Assembly (NCBI GenBank): GCA_009776995.1
Contig: WRMR01000062.1
Span: 1-14,144, forward strand
DNA length: 14,144 bases
Direction of reading: 5' to 3'
Origin: Planctomycetaceae bacterium
Lineage (GTDB): Bacteria > Planctomycetota > Planctomycetia > Pirellulales > Thermoguttaceae
A program made the translations under genes and the position numbers. Of this stretch, positions 1 to 10,099 are shown piece after piece. Under the pieces are notes generated by a model. It was not told the DNA's origin. It saw nothing but the letters and a program-made list of their open reading frames with translations, and made no database searches. The first letter of the stretch is position 1, and each line of letters starts with the position of its first letter.

Positions 1-1547
1 CGGGCGCAGGTCGTGCCGAATCGCACGATGGCCGGATCGGTTTCCAACTGGCTCTCGCCCGGCCACGCAACGGCACGTCCGTTCCTCACGGTCTCAAAGC
101 CGCCGTTTTGCACAAGATTTTGATAGCCCTGATAAGGGTCGTTGTATTGCTGCAAGTCGGGATGCGCCGTGCTTTCCGTACCGGGCAACGCGGTTTGTGA
201 CGCCGGCGCAGTATCCATTCCGCTTTGTTCGTCGATATGATAGTAAACGTGAATGTCATTGATCGAGCGCGGCGGGATGCTTGTGAGCGTTGCCATGACC
301 TGGCGTTGAATCGGGTCGATCAACTTGCCCGGCACGCGCGAACGATCCGAACCTTGCACGAGAATATCTGTCGGCAATCCGACACGGCCATGCGCGAACG
401 ACCCGCGAAGATCGAACATCACCGACGGGCTGTCAATGGCCGTTTCACTGTCGTTGACGATACAGAATGTCGAGCGGCATTCGTAGCCGTTGGGGTGGCT
501 GTAATTATCGCCGGATGACCAGCCTCGAGAATTATCAGAATCAGGATAAACCCGGAGCGGACACCGTTCCGATTCGCCGACGGTCACGGCAACCGTTGAC
601 TCGCTGGCGTCAAGCAATTCGAGCTGCACGTCGTCGTACCACGCTGTGCCGGTGCCGCGCAACACGGTTCCGACTTCGGCCACGAGTGCGTTCTGCGGCG
701 CGGTAAATTCGACTTCGATTTTCTTCCAGTCGAAGTTTCGCTCGTTGGTCGTTGCCATCGGCGAAATGGTGAACGGTTCGCCGTCCGGTCCGACATGAAT
801 GTACCAACCGGCGGTTCCGTTGATGTTTTCGCCCCTGACCCAGCCGGAAAAGCGATACTTCGCACCGGGACGAATCAAAATGCGGTCTTGCCGCGCGGCA
901 ATCCAAGTCGGCTCGGCACCTTCCGCGACAACGGTTTTGACGCAACACGTCCCGGAATGCGGATTTTCATGGCTCCAGAAAATCTGGTGCGCCGCGTCCT
1001 GTTCGTCAAACTTCCAAGAGTCAGGTTCCCCTTCATCAATTCGTGTTGCATCGGGTGCGATACCGGACGGTTGGTCGAAATTGCCATTTTCAATTCCTGC
1101 CTTGTAGTTGAGTATTTCCTGTTCCGGCAATGGAACCCGACGCCAATCTGAAGTACCGGTCAGGTTCGTATAAACGTAATACCGCACCGTTTCACCGGGC
1201 TTGGCGTCAATGGGAACATAAAGAACGGTATCGACATGATACATTCCTTCATTTTCTTCACTCTTCTGACCGAGTTGCCAGCCTGTTCCATAAATCACTT
1301 CCTGACCATCGGCCCGCACGACACGGAGCTTGTCGGTTTCCGAAGCTGGAAGTCCCGGCAACGGCACGGCAACCGGAAGCCCCGCCAGTTCGGTGGTGCC
1401 GCGATTTTCAAAATCCATGGGAATGCGATTTTCCCATATCCCGCCGCCGCTGAAAAACAGCGACGTGTGCCACGGCGGTTGATCGGCAAAAGCATGCGCC
1501 CGCAAAAGCAGCACAATGCAGAAAAATAATAGAGAAAACTGTTTCAT
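1..1547 (-). CDS. Secreted multi-domain protein with carbohydrate-binding-like modules (5' part)
   Basis: An open frame runs from an ATG at 1547 to the window edge with no stop, giving 515 visible residues; the C-terminus is missing. A typical Sec signal peptide is seen (KQ, then a Leu/Phe-rich core, cleavage likely after AFA at residue 21). An AAGGA ribosome binding site lies just upstream. Residues about 22-145 form a beta-rich domain I cannot name. Residues about 150-312 look like a CBM4/9-type jelly roll: it starts with an IENGNFD motif, has YRFSGWVRGENI in the middle and ends with WYDDVQLELLD. A second module of that kind seems to begin at residue 477 (NLVQNGGFE). Family knowledge suggests an exported polysaccharide-binding or -degrading protein. 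The catalytic part, if any, is outside the window, so no enzyme class is given. It lies downstream of the DUF1080 gene on the same strand, separated by a palindromic repeat. Confidence 0.8.
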   Translation of the reverse strand, partial: MKQFSLLFFCIVLLLRAHAFADQPPWHTSLFFSGGGIWENRIPMDFENRGTTELAGLPVAVPLPGLPASETDKLRVVRADGQEVIYGTGWQLGQKSEENEGMYHVDTVLYVPIDAKPGETVRYYVYTNLTGTSDWRRVPLPEQEILNYKAGIENGNFDQPSGIAPDATRIDEGEPDSWKFDEQDAAHQIFWSHENPHSGTCCVKTVVAEGAEPTWIAARQDRILIRPGAKYRFSGWVRGENINGTAGWYIHVGPDGEPFTISPMATTNERNFDWKKIEVEFTAPQNALVAEVGTVLRGTGTAWYDDVQLELLDASESTVAVTVGESERCPLRVYPDSDNSRGWSSGDNYSHPNGYECRSTFCIVNDSETAIDSPSVMFDLRGSFAHGRVGLPTDILVQGSDRSRVPGKLIDPIQRQVMATLTSIPPRSINDIHVYYHIDEQSGMDTAPASQTALPGTESTAHPDLQQYNDPYQGYQNLVQNGGFETVRNGRAVAWPGESQLETDPAIVRFGTTCA

Positions 1548-1595
1548 CGTTTTGTCCTTTTCCTTGAAAGGAGGGTGTCTTCAATGGAAGCAAAA

Positions 1596-1692
1596 GCCGG
1601 AACGAAGCGCAACGTAATGACGGGATGATTCGGAAACGCATCATCGTTGCCTGAATCCCGTCATTGCGTCTAAGTACCGGCTTCATTCCGGC
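1596..1692. repeat. Palindromic repeat, CGGGAACGGAGCG-like family, intergenic
   Basis: A 97-bp imperfect palindrome fills most of the 164-bp gap between two minus-strand genes. Its ends are GCCGGAACGAAGC (1596-1608) and the inverse of GCCGGAATGAAGC (1680-1692), matching at 12 of 13 positions. An inner pair, AATGACGGGAT and ATCCCGTCATT, is perfect over 11 bp. The left arm resembles the arms at 6081-6192 and the copy at 13730-13761, so I group it with them. Transcribed from the minus strand it could fold and act as a terminator or mRNA stabiliser between the genes, but no clear T-run follows. Confidence 0.65.
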
Positions 1693-1711
1693 AACTCAAT
1701 CTTTTGTTTGG

Positions 1712-2494
1712 CTACTCAATCGGTCGAATCCAAATATTGCGGAATTTGACGCCGGAGTGATGATCCTGGAGCATGACCGGTCCCCGGGTTTGCACCGGAT
1801 ACGGCCCCGGGAGTGCCCTGTGCGAGACGGTACCGAGAATTTCCTGGTGATTTTGCACGATTACGCCGTTGTAAATGATTGTCACATAAGCCGGTGAGAC
1901 CATCTTGTCGCCGTCAAACGTGGGGGCGGTGAAGAAAATGTCAAAACTCTGCCACTCGCCGGGCTTGCGTGCCGGGTTGACCAGCGGCGGAAACTGACCG
2001 TAAATCGCCCCGGCGTTGCCATCGGCGTAAATGAAGCTGTCACAGGATTCGATGACCTGGATTTCGAACAGCCCCATCGGAAAAACGCCGCTGTTACCCC
2101 AGTTCATGCGGTCTTCCGGTCCCAACGGCGTGACCCATTCGAGGTGCAACTGGCAACTGCCGAACTCCTCTTTGGTGCGAAGTTGCCCGGTTTTGACAAT
2201 ATCGAACGCGCCGTCCGCGATGCCGTCGCCGATGGGTTGGCCATCGGTTCGCTGCCAGGCGTCGAGATTACCGCCGTCGAACAACACGATGGCGTCGTCC
2301 GGTGCCGTAACGCCGAGGTCACCCGTGCCGGGCGTAACTTTTTTCGGCTGCGGACGCGTCTGGTCATGCACCCGCCATTTCGAGTTCGGCAAAAACGGAC
2401 CGTCCGTATAACCCGGCGCGTCCTGGGCCATGATGGCTGGGGAAAAAGACAACGCAAAGGTTGCCAACAACATGGTGAGTGAAAGTTTTTGCAT
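1712..2494 (-). CDS. Secreted DUF1080 / 3-keto-disaccharide hydrolase-like protein
   Basis: 260 residues. The start at 2494 is supported by a GGAGGT ribosome binding site at 2501-2506. Residues 1-23 are a Sec signal peptide ending IMA. Residues about 68-258 match the DUF1080 family (PF06439, concanavalin-like beta sandwich): LFDGGNLDAW, GNSGVF, FEIQVIES, GAIYGQ, NPARKPGEWQSFDI and a C-terminal LQDHHSGVKFRNIWIRP. Members are abundant in planctomycetes; some hydrolyse 3-keto-glycosides made by sugar oxidation, but many are untested, so the reaction here is inference. Expected location is the periplasm or outside the cell. It precedes, on the same strand, a secreted carbohydrate-binding-like protein 164 bp downstream, which fits a glycan-use role; the repeat between them makes tight co-transcription uncertain. 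Confidence 0.88.
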   Translation of the reverse strand: MQKLSLTMLLATFALSFSPAIMAQDAPGYTDGPFLPNSKWRVHDQTRPQPKKVTPGTGDLGVTAPDDAIVLFDGGNLDAWQRTDGQPIGDGIADGAFDIVKTGQLRTKEEFGSCQLHLEWVTPLGPEDRMNWGNSGVFPMGLFEIQVIESCDSFIYADGNAGAIYGQFPPLVNPARKPGEWQSFDIFFTAPTFDGDKMVSPAYVTIIYNGVIVQNHQEILGTVSHRALPGPYPVQTRGPVMLQDHHSGVKFRNIWIRPIE

Positions 2495-2961
2495 GGTGCT
2501 ACCTCCAAAAAGAATTGTTTAACCCCGGTTTCAGGAAACCAGGAAGAAGTCCGTGTTTGATCTCTGTTAATCTGCGGCTGAATCACGTTGCTTTCAGTGT
2601 TTTCGTGACACTTCAGCCGAATATTTGGATGCAATTATATCATGAATTCACACAAATTACGCCATCCGGGACTGGGAAACTGTTAAAACCCACCATTCAG
2701 GAGGATAGCGAGGAGTTTGAAATTGACATTTCTCTCGAACGGCCGATAGAATCACCACTGACAGACAAGGTCGTCTTTGGAAGTATGCGACTACACCGTG
2801 GCCGCCCTAAGAACCCGCACAGAAATAAGAAATCAGTTGTTCGATCCTTCAGAGCCGCGACGGTCACGGAGCGGTCATTCCGCTCGATAACTCTCGCGGC
2901 TCTGATGGGAGCGTCTCTGATGGGAAATGTTCACGTGATGATTGCGCGACTCCTAACTGTC
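2495..2961. other. Intergenic region between DUF1080 gene and uvrA
   Basis: 467 bp lie between the uvrA stop codon and the start of the DUF1080 gene, both on the minus strand. The uvrA-proximal third is a dispersed palindromic repeat (2840-2955). The rest should hold the promoter of the DUF1080 gene, but I see no convincing -35/-10 pair. A plus-strand open frame that runs from here into uvrA has no family resemblance and is treated as a shadow. No RNA gene is recognised. Confidence 0.6.
2840..2955 (-). repeat. Dispersed palindromic repeat, copy 1, directly after uvrA
   Basis: Reading on the minus strand, the element begins with TAGGAGTCGCGCAA seven bases after the uvrA stop. It ends in a 57-bp palindromic core (2849-2905) whose 12-bp arms, TCAGAGCCGCGA and TCGCGGCTCTGA, pair perfectly and enclose a second hairpin GAGCGG-AATGA-CCGCTC. 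The core aligns without gaps to 7977-8033, read in the opposite direction, at 49 of 57 positions. This copy has a 15-bp internal duplication (TCCCATCAGAG twice) that the other lacks. It could work as a transcription terminator or 3' end processing element for uvrA, or be a mobile palindromic repeat. Confidence 0.85.
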
Positions 2962-5934
<2,973 letters not shown>

Positions 5935-5948
5935 GTCTTCTCATGGCG

Positions 5949-5961
5949 GTTCCCTGGGAAC
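5949..5961. promoter_or_regulatory. 13-bp perfect palindrome in the uvrA leader
   Basis: GTTCCC-T-GGGAAC is a perfect inverted repeat with a one-base centre, 15 bp upstream of the uvrA start codon and downstream of the candidate -10 box. The position would suit a repressor operator, and uvrA is SOS-controlled in many bacteria, but the sequence does not match the LexA boxes I know. It could also be chance or a small mRNA hairpin. Confidence 0.35.
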
Positions 5962-5987
5962 TTCGTGCGGCAAAAACGCAACCGGTC

Positions 5988-5996
5988 ATTGTAGCA
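5988..5996 (-). promoter_or_regulatory. Possible extended -10 promoter element for uvrA
   Basis: On the minus strand the sequence TGCTACAAT (5996-5988) matches an extended -10 (TGn followed by TACAAT), about 54 bp upstream of the uvrA start codon. No good -35 lies 16-18 bp upstream, which is tolerable for extended -10 promoters. The evidence is sequence only. Confidence 0.35.
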
Positions 5997-6080
5997 CAAG
6001 ACGGTGGATGCTGCTATATGAGTTCTTCTACCGCAGTACCGTGCCTATGACGCTCCGGCAAAGAATGTGTCTTTAACTCA

Positions 6081-6192
6081 ACAGCAGCCGGGAACGGAGC
6101 GTAGCGAAGTGACCGGTTTTGGGGTGGAAATCGCCTTCTCCGGTCACTCCGTTCGGCCACTTCGTGACCCTCTCTGCGTTCCCGGTTGCTGT
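6081..6192. repeat. 112-bp palindromic repeat, CGGGAACGGAGCG family
   Basis: The ends are ACAGCAGCCGGGAACG (6081-6096) and the inverse of ACAGCAACCGGGAACG (6177-6192), 15 of 16 identical. Inside, the left arm continues GAGCGTAGCGAAGTGACCGG and the right arm carries, inverted, CGAACGGAGTGACCGG. The latter 16 bp recur exactly in folC at 11543-11558. Related arms occur at 1596-1692 and 13730-13761. It is intergenic here and is the most complete copy in the window. Confidence 0.85.
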
Positions 6193-6340
6193 TTCTTGTG
6201 TTTCTTGCGCAAAAACTATGGTTTAAGACACTCTCTCAACGAAATGCGCACACATCCGTTTTGAGACTTTTGAATAACCTGTTTATTTTTCAAATGTCTG
6301 ATTTTAGTGTATTCCAAAGTTCTGAAATGGGAAAACGGAC

Positions 6341-6368
6341 TTTATTTTGTCGAATTTCGATTTATAAT
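6341..6368 (+). promoter_or_regulatory. Candidate promoter of leuA
   Basis: A perfect -10 hexamer TATAAT (6363-6368) lies in an AT-rich stretch, 41 bp before the leuA ATG. The best -35 at 16 bp spacing is TTTATT (6341-6346), which is poor. The TATAAT would give a leader of about 35 bases that includes the GGAGG ribosome site at 6396-6400. Confidence 0.45.
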
Positions 6369-6409
6369 GGATTGTTTGCAAAACTCTTGGAAACCGGAGG
6401 TAAAAATCC

Positions 6410-7945
6410 ATGTCGCCCGCTGAACCCAGACAGATCACTATTTTCGACACCACCTTGCGCGACGGTGAACAGTCGCCCGGAGCCAGCATGAACCTTGCGG
6501 AAAAGCTGGAAGTGGCACAGGCTCTCACCGAACTGGGTGTCGACGTCATTGAGGCTGGTTTTCCGATTTCCTCGCCCGGTGATCTCGAAGCGGTGCGGGA
6601 AGTGGCCAAACTCGTGCGAGGCGTCGAGGTTTGCGGCTTGGCCCGCAGTCAGAAAAAAGACATTGACGCCGCGTGGGAGGCACTCAAGGATGCCGAACAG
6701 CCGCGCATTCATGTTTTTCTGGCGACCAGTGCCATTCATCGGGAACACAAATTGCGGAAATCTGAGGACGAAATCATCGCCATGGCCGTCGAATCGGTGC
6801 GCTATGCACGCAATTTGGCACCGAAAGTCGAGTTTTCACCGGAAGACGCGTCGCGGACGGACATCGACTACCTCTGCCGGGTTGTTGAAGCGGTGATTGA
6901 CGCGGGAGCCACGTCGGTCAATATTCCCGATACGGTCGGCTACGCGACGCCGCCGGAAATGGACGAGCGGATCAAGTCTCTCATCCATCGCGTGCCGAAC
7001 ATCGACAAGACGGTCCTCAGCGTACATTGCCACAACGACCTCGGCATGGCAACGGCCAACAGTCTGGCGGCGGTCATGGCCGGAGCGGGGCAGATTGAAT
7101 GCACGATCAACGCATTGGGCGAACGGGCGGGTAATTGCGCCCTCGAAGAAGTTGTCATGGCGATGAAAACCCGATCCGATATTTACAATACACGGACGAA
7201 CATTGTGACCAACCGCCTGGTGCCTGTCAGTCGGCTTGTTTCGACGATCACCGGCCTGCGTGTCCCGCGCAACAAAGCGATTGTCGGGCAGAACGCTTTT
7301 GCTCACGAGTCGGGCATTCACCAGGACGGGATGCTCAAAAATCCGTCCACCTACGAGATTATGAAACCGGAAGATGTCGGTTTGCAAAAGAGCGACCTTG
7401 TGCTGGGCAAGCACAGCGGTCGTGCGGCTCTGATCGACCGTGCCAGGTCACTGGGACACGAATTGACGCCGGAACAGATTGACGTCGTCTTCGCTGAGTT
7501 CAAGCGGCTCGCTGACCGCAAAAAAGATGTTTATGACGCCGACATCATTGCTATCATCGAACAGCGCGTGCAGCATAAAACGATCGTCACTTGGGAATTT
7601 GATTCCTACCAGCTCGAAAGCGGGACTGGCAAGGCTCCGAACGTGACGTTGACGCTCAAACGGGCGGGCAGGACGTTCAGCAAAACGATTTCCGAAGGCG
7701 ACGGCCCGGTGGACGCGATGTTTGTCGCGGTGTGTGAACTGACGAATACGAAAATGCAGTGCCGCGAATACACGATTCGCAGTGTGACCGACGGTCAGGA
7801 CGCCCAGGGTGAGGTGTCCGTCTATGTTGACAGCAGCGGTCGCAACGAACGTGGTCTGGGCATTTCGACGGACATTTTCGAGGCCAGTGCCCTCGCCTTT
7901 GTCAATGCGGTCAACCGCATTCTCGAAGGTGGCAGGAAATCATAG
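6410..7945 (+). CDS. leuA: 2-isopropylmalate synthase
   Basis: 511 residues, the usual LeuA length. The enzyme condenses acetyl-CoA with 2-ketoisovalerate, the first committed step of leucine synthesis, in the cytoplasm. The N-terminal TIM barrel (about 8-280) has the signature TTLRDGEQSPGASM with R17 and D18, the metal ligands H206 and H208 in HCHNDLGMA, and GERAGNCALEE from residue 237. NAFAHESGIHQDGM follows in the linker region. Residues about 395-508 form the LeuA C-terminal regulatory domain that normally binds leucine, so feedback inhibition is likely. GEQSPGASM favours LeuA over citramalate synthase. The start has a GGAGG site nine bases upstream. No other leu genes lie in the window. 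The TAG stop coincides with the first bases of a dispersed repeat, so the last residues may have been set by its insertion. Confidence 0.96.
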   Translation: MSPAEPRQITIFDTTLRDGEQSPGASMNLAEKLEVAQALTELGVDVIEAGFPISSPGDLEAVREVAKLVRGVEVCGLARSQKKDIDAAWEALKDAEQPRIHVFLATSAIHREHKLRKSEDEIIAMAVESVRYARNLAPKVEFSPEDASRTDIDYLCRVVEAVIDAGATSVNIPDTVGYATPPEMDERIKSLIHRVPNIDKTVLSVHCHNDLGMATANSLAAVMAGAGQIECTINALGERAGNCALEEVVMAMKTRSDIYNTRTNIVTNRLVPVSRLVSTITGLRVPRNKAIVGQNAFAHESGIHQDGMLKNPSTYEIMKPEDVGLQKSDLVLGKHSGRAALIDRARSLGHELTPEQIDVVFAEFKRLADRKKDVYDADIIAIIEQRVQHKTIVTWEFDSYQLESGTGKAPNVTLTLKRAGRTFSKTISEGDGPVDAMFVAVCELTNTKMQCREYTIRSVTDGQDAQGEVSVYVDSSGRNERGLGISTDIFEASALAFVNAVNRILEGGRKS

Positions 7946-8042
7946 GAGTCGCGCAAAAATCACGTGAATATTTCCATCAGAGCAACGAGAGTCGTCGAGC
8001 AAAATGACCGCTCCGTCACCGTAGCGGCTCTGATTAATCGAA
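7943..8042 (+). repeat. Dispersed palindromic repeat, copy 2, starting at the leuA stop codon
   Basis: The element begins TAGGAGTCGCGCAA, whose TAG is the leuA stop. It continues with TCACGTGAAYATTTCC, shared with copy 1 (Y = C in copy 1, T here), and ends in a 57-bp core (7977-8033) that matches 2849-2905 read in reverse at 49 of 57 positions. The outer arms TCAGAGC/GCTCTGA pair over 7 bp here instead of 12, so this copy has decayed. Its orientation relative to leuA is the same as that of copy 1 relative to uvrA. Confidence 0.85.
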
Positions 8043-8155
8043 TTTATATGCGTGAGTCCATAGCGTCAATTTGCACGAGGTCATCAGCACGTTTTTTGCT
8101 TCAACCGCAACGGTTGTTGTTCAAAAAAATACAGCCAGAGGGACATCATTTCAGG

Positions 8156-9013
8156 ATGACAAGACCGAATCACGACCCATACCCGCTTTCCTGGTACCGG
8201 AACGATCTGGAGCAACGCTTCGGGTTTCGCGGCGGACGGTTCACCAATGTCAACGCAAAGCTCATGTTCCTGCTGGCACTGGTGGGGACGACATTGTTTT
8301 ACATCACGCTGTTTTTCCTTCCGGACTCGTTTTTCAAGGCAATGTGCACCGAACGCGGCGTCATACCGTATCCGACCGTCTTCTTCGGCTTTTGGACATT
8401 GGCGATTCTCGCGGTCAAGTGGTCGAAGTTGCGTGAACAGCGCAAAGCCCTCGCGTTTCCGGTGCTGCCGGATACCATTGGATTCGTCATTTCTCCCAAC
8501 ACGGTTGATCTGGTGCTGGAAATCATTCGCAAAACGGCGTCCGATCCCAATGCCTATTTGCTGTATCGCCGAATCATTTCGACGCTCTCGAATTTGAAAA
8601 ACATCGGACGGGTTTCCGACGTGAACGACATTCTGCAATCGCACGCCGAACGCGACGAAAACGCGCTCGAAACGACTTACACGCTGGTCAACGGTTTCCT
8701 TTGGGCCATCCCCGTATTGGGTTTCATCGGAACCGTACTCGGGCTTTCGGTCGCCATTGGCGGATTCGGTGCCGTACTGAGTTCGACGACCGAACTGGAC
8801 ACAATCTCACAGTCACTCCAACAGGTGACCGCCGGGCTGGCCACCGCGTTTGAAACGACCTTGCTTGCGCTGGTCATTGCGCTGTTTCTTTATCTCATGG
8901 CAACCGCGCTGCGCAAGGCGGAGGAGGAATTTCTCGATTCGTGCGCGGAATACTGCAACAGCCACATCGTCGAACATCTCCGCGTGTCGCCTTTTGAACC
9001 GGATGAGGAATGA
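8156..9013 (+). CDS. MotA/TolQ/ExbB-family proton channel protein
   Basis: 285 residues from the ATG at 8156. The frame is open further up to a GTG at 7964, but that stretch overlaps the dispersed repeat and has no family character, so I take the downstream start; the ribosome site (AGAGGGA, rather distant) is not decisive. Four membrane segments are visible at about 35-55, 73-90, 175-205 and 226-252. The last two carry the family pattern WAIPVLGFIGTVLGL (P186) and GLATAFETTLLALV (T234, T235), which in MotA/ExbB line the ion path. A cytoplasmic region of about 85 residues lies between segments 2 and 3. Known relatives form a ring of five around two copies of a MotB/ExbD-type partner and use proton flow to drive motion or force. 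The next gene, three bases on, encodes the likely partner. Substrate or process unknown. Confidence 0.85.
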   Translation: MTRPNHDPYPLSWYRNDLEQRFGFRGGRFTNVNAKLMFLLALVGTTLFYITLFFLPDSFFKAMCTERGVIPYPTVFFGFWTLAILAVKWSKLREQRKALAFPVLPDTIGFVISPNTVDLVLEIIRKTASDPNAYLLYRRIISTLSNLKNIGRVSDVNDILQSHAERDENALETTYTLVNGFLWAIPVLGFIGTVLGLSVAIGGFGAVLSSTTELDTISQSLQQVTAGLATAFETTLLALVIALFLYLMATALRKAEEEFLDSCAEYCNSHIVEHLRVSPFEPDEE

Positions 9014-9016
9014 CCG

Positions 9017-9820
9017 ATGTCTCGCAAAAACCGGAGTTCACCGATCTCGTTTTTTTCGTTCCAGGACATCATGATGTGCGTCTGTGGACTGCTGATCATG
9101 GTCTCGCTGCTTTTGACGCTGAACCTGGTCAACAAGGACTTCGGTATTCCGGCAAACGAAAAAAAGACCACGCCGGAGATGTTCGATGACATGTTGCGGC
9201 AAATCGCCGAATTGGAATCCGCCGTCGGGTCGCTCGAACGCGAACTCACTGCGCGAACGGCTGTTGCCGATGCGAACGCCTTTTTGAACGAAGAGGAAAT
9301 CCTTGAACGTATTACGTCCCTCGAAACGGAAATCGTGATGCTCAAGGCGGACGTGGAACGAAATGACGCCGTCATTGCACAAAGCGACCGGGAACACGAG
9401 CGTCTCCGCGAATTATCGGTGGCCATTGCGCGGCTGAACACAAACATCGAAACGGTCGAACAAAACATCAAACACTTTGACCAACGGAATTCCGAACTGA
9501 CCGAAAACACGTTTTTTATTTCCAATCGGCATGACTCCGCCTTGAAACCCTGGCTCGTCGTGTGCAACGCGAATGACATCAGCGTCATTTCGCCCGACAC
9601 GGGCAAATCGCAAACGCACACGCGGGCTTCGTTCCCTGACTGGGCAAAAACCCGGCCCAAAGACCGGGAGTATTTCGTGTTCTACGTGCGTCCCTCGGCT
9701 GTCGGTTATTACGAACCCCTGCTCAACCTGTTGCAACGGCAGGGCTACAAAACGGGTCTCGACCTGATCGGCGAAATGACGAGCGTTCGGATCGTTGCCG
9801 ACGAGAACGAGGTGTTGTGA
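9017..9820 (+). CDS. Single-pass membrane coiled-coil partner of the MotA-like channel (MotB/ExbD-like)
   Basis: 267 residues, starting three bases after the MotA-like gene, with a GAGGAA ribosome site at 9005-9010 inside the end of that gene, so the two are surely co-transcribed. The N-terminus has one membrane segment at about 16-38, beginning FQDIMMCVCG; D17 sits where MotB and ExbD have the proton-carrying aspartate. Residues about 53-160 are rich in charged heptads and predict a long periplasmic coiled coil. Residues about 175-260 form a small folded domain (PWLVVC, FVFYVRPS, LLNLLQRQGYKTGLDL) that I do not recognise; it lacks the OmpA-like peptidoglycan-binding motif of MotB. The role of stator or energy transducer subunit is inference from the Asp, topology and neighbour. 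Confidence 0.75.
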   Translation: MSRKNRSSPISFFSFQDIMMCVCGLLIMVSLLLTLNLVNKDFGIPANEKKTTPEMFDDMLRQIAELESAVGSLERELTARTAVADANAFLNEEEILERITSLETEIVMLKADVERNDAVIAQSDREHERLRELSVAIARLNTNIETVEQNIKHFDQRNSELTENTFFISNRHDSALKPWLVVCNANDISVISPDTGKSQTHTRASFPDWAKTRPKDREYFVFYVRPSAVGYYEPLLNLLQRQGYKTGLDLIGEMTSVRIVADENEVL

Positions 9821-10012
9821 CAGTTCCCGACGCATCCCGCTGCCACCCCACCAAACCTCATATTTTGTGAGTTCATGGTCGAAATTTCAAAACTGCCAGT
9901 TGAACCTCATTTGCCCAATGCCCAATCGCGTAACCAGGGTTTACAACACCCCCCAAGGCCGGGTGTCGTAAAATTTTGTGCGCCCCCATTGGAACAGACC
10001 ACTGTTGCTGTC

Positions 10013-10040
10013 TTGCTTTTGCCGTGAGCCGGGTTATACT
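10013..10040 (+). promoter_or_regulatory. Candidate promoter of the DUF6263-like gene
   Basis: TTGCTT (10013-10018) and TATACT (10035-10040) are separated by 16 bp, a fair sigma-70-like pair. Transcription would start near 10047, which excludes the upstream in-frame ATG at 10043 and supports the start at 10100. The 279-bp gap before this gene otherwise holds only a weak hairpin with ACACCC/GGGTGT arms (9946-9966). Confidence 0.5.
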
Positions 10041-10099
10041 TAATGTGTGAATCGCAAGATCACTCTTCCACTACCCCGTCACTGGATAAGGAAAAACTC

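Larger units (their letters stand above)
5935..6409. other. Divergent intergenic region between uvrA and leuA
   Basis: 475 bp separate the two divergent genes. It holds a short palindrome and a possible extended -10 box for uvrA near its left side, an inverted repeat ACGGT/ACCGT around 6001-6042 of unclear meaning, a 112-bp palindromic repeat (6081-6192), and an AT-rich stretch (about 6230-6390) with a candidate leuA promoter. Open frames here show no protein family features. No leucine-rich leader peptide with an attenuator was recognised. Confidence 0.6.

Noticed and set aside
2561..2577. Possible remnant of the 13228-13332 element (shared GTTAATCTGCG)
   Set aside because: Only 11 bases match exactly and there is no inverted arm; this could be chance.
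6001..6042. Inverted repeat ACGGT/ACCGT with an inner GCTGC/GCAG pair as an RNA or repeat element
   Set aside because: The arms are too short and there is no second copy in the window.
8101..8120. Hairpin CAACCG-CAA-CGGTTG as a terminator before the MotA-like gene
   Set aside because: The stem is only 6 bp and no T-run follows on the plus strand.
8890..9660. Minus-strand open frame of 256 codons opposite the MotA-like/coiled-coil pair
   Set aside because: It is Ser- and Arg-rich in the way antisense frames are, spans two clear genes, and has no family features.
9943..9968. Hairpin with ACACCC/GGGTGT arms as a terminator of the MotA-like operon
   Set aside because: The stem is short and the downstream sequence AAAATTTTG is not a good T-run; it is mentioned only as part of the gap.
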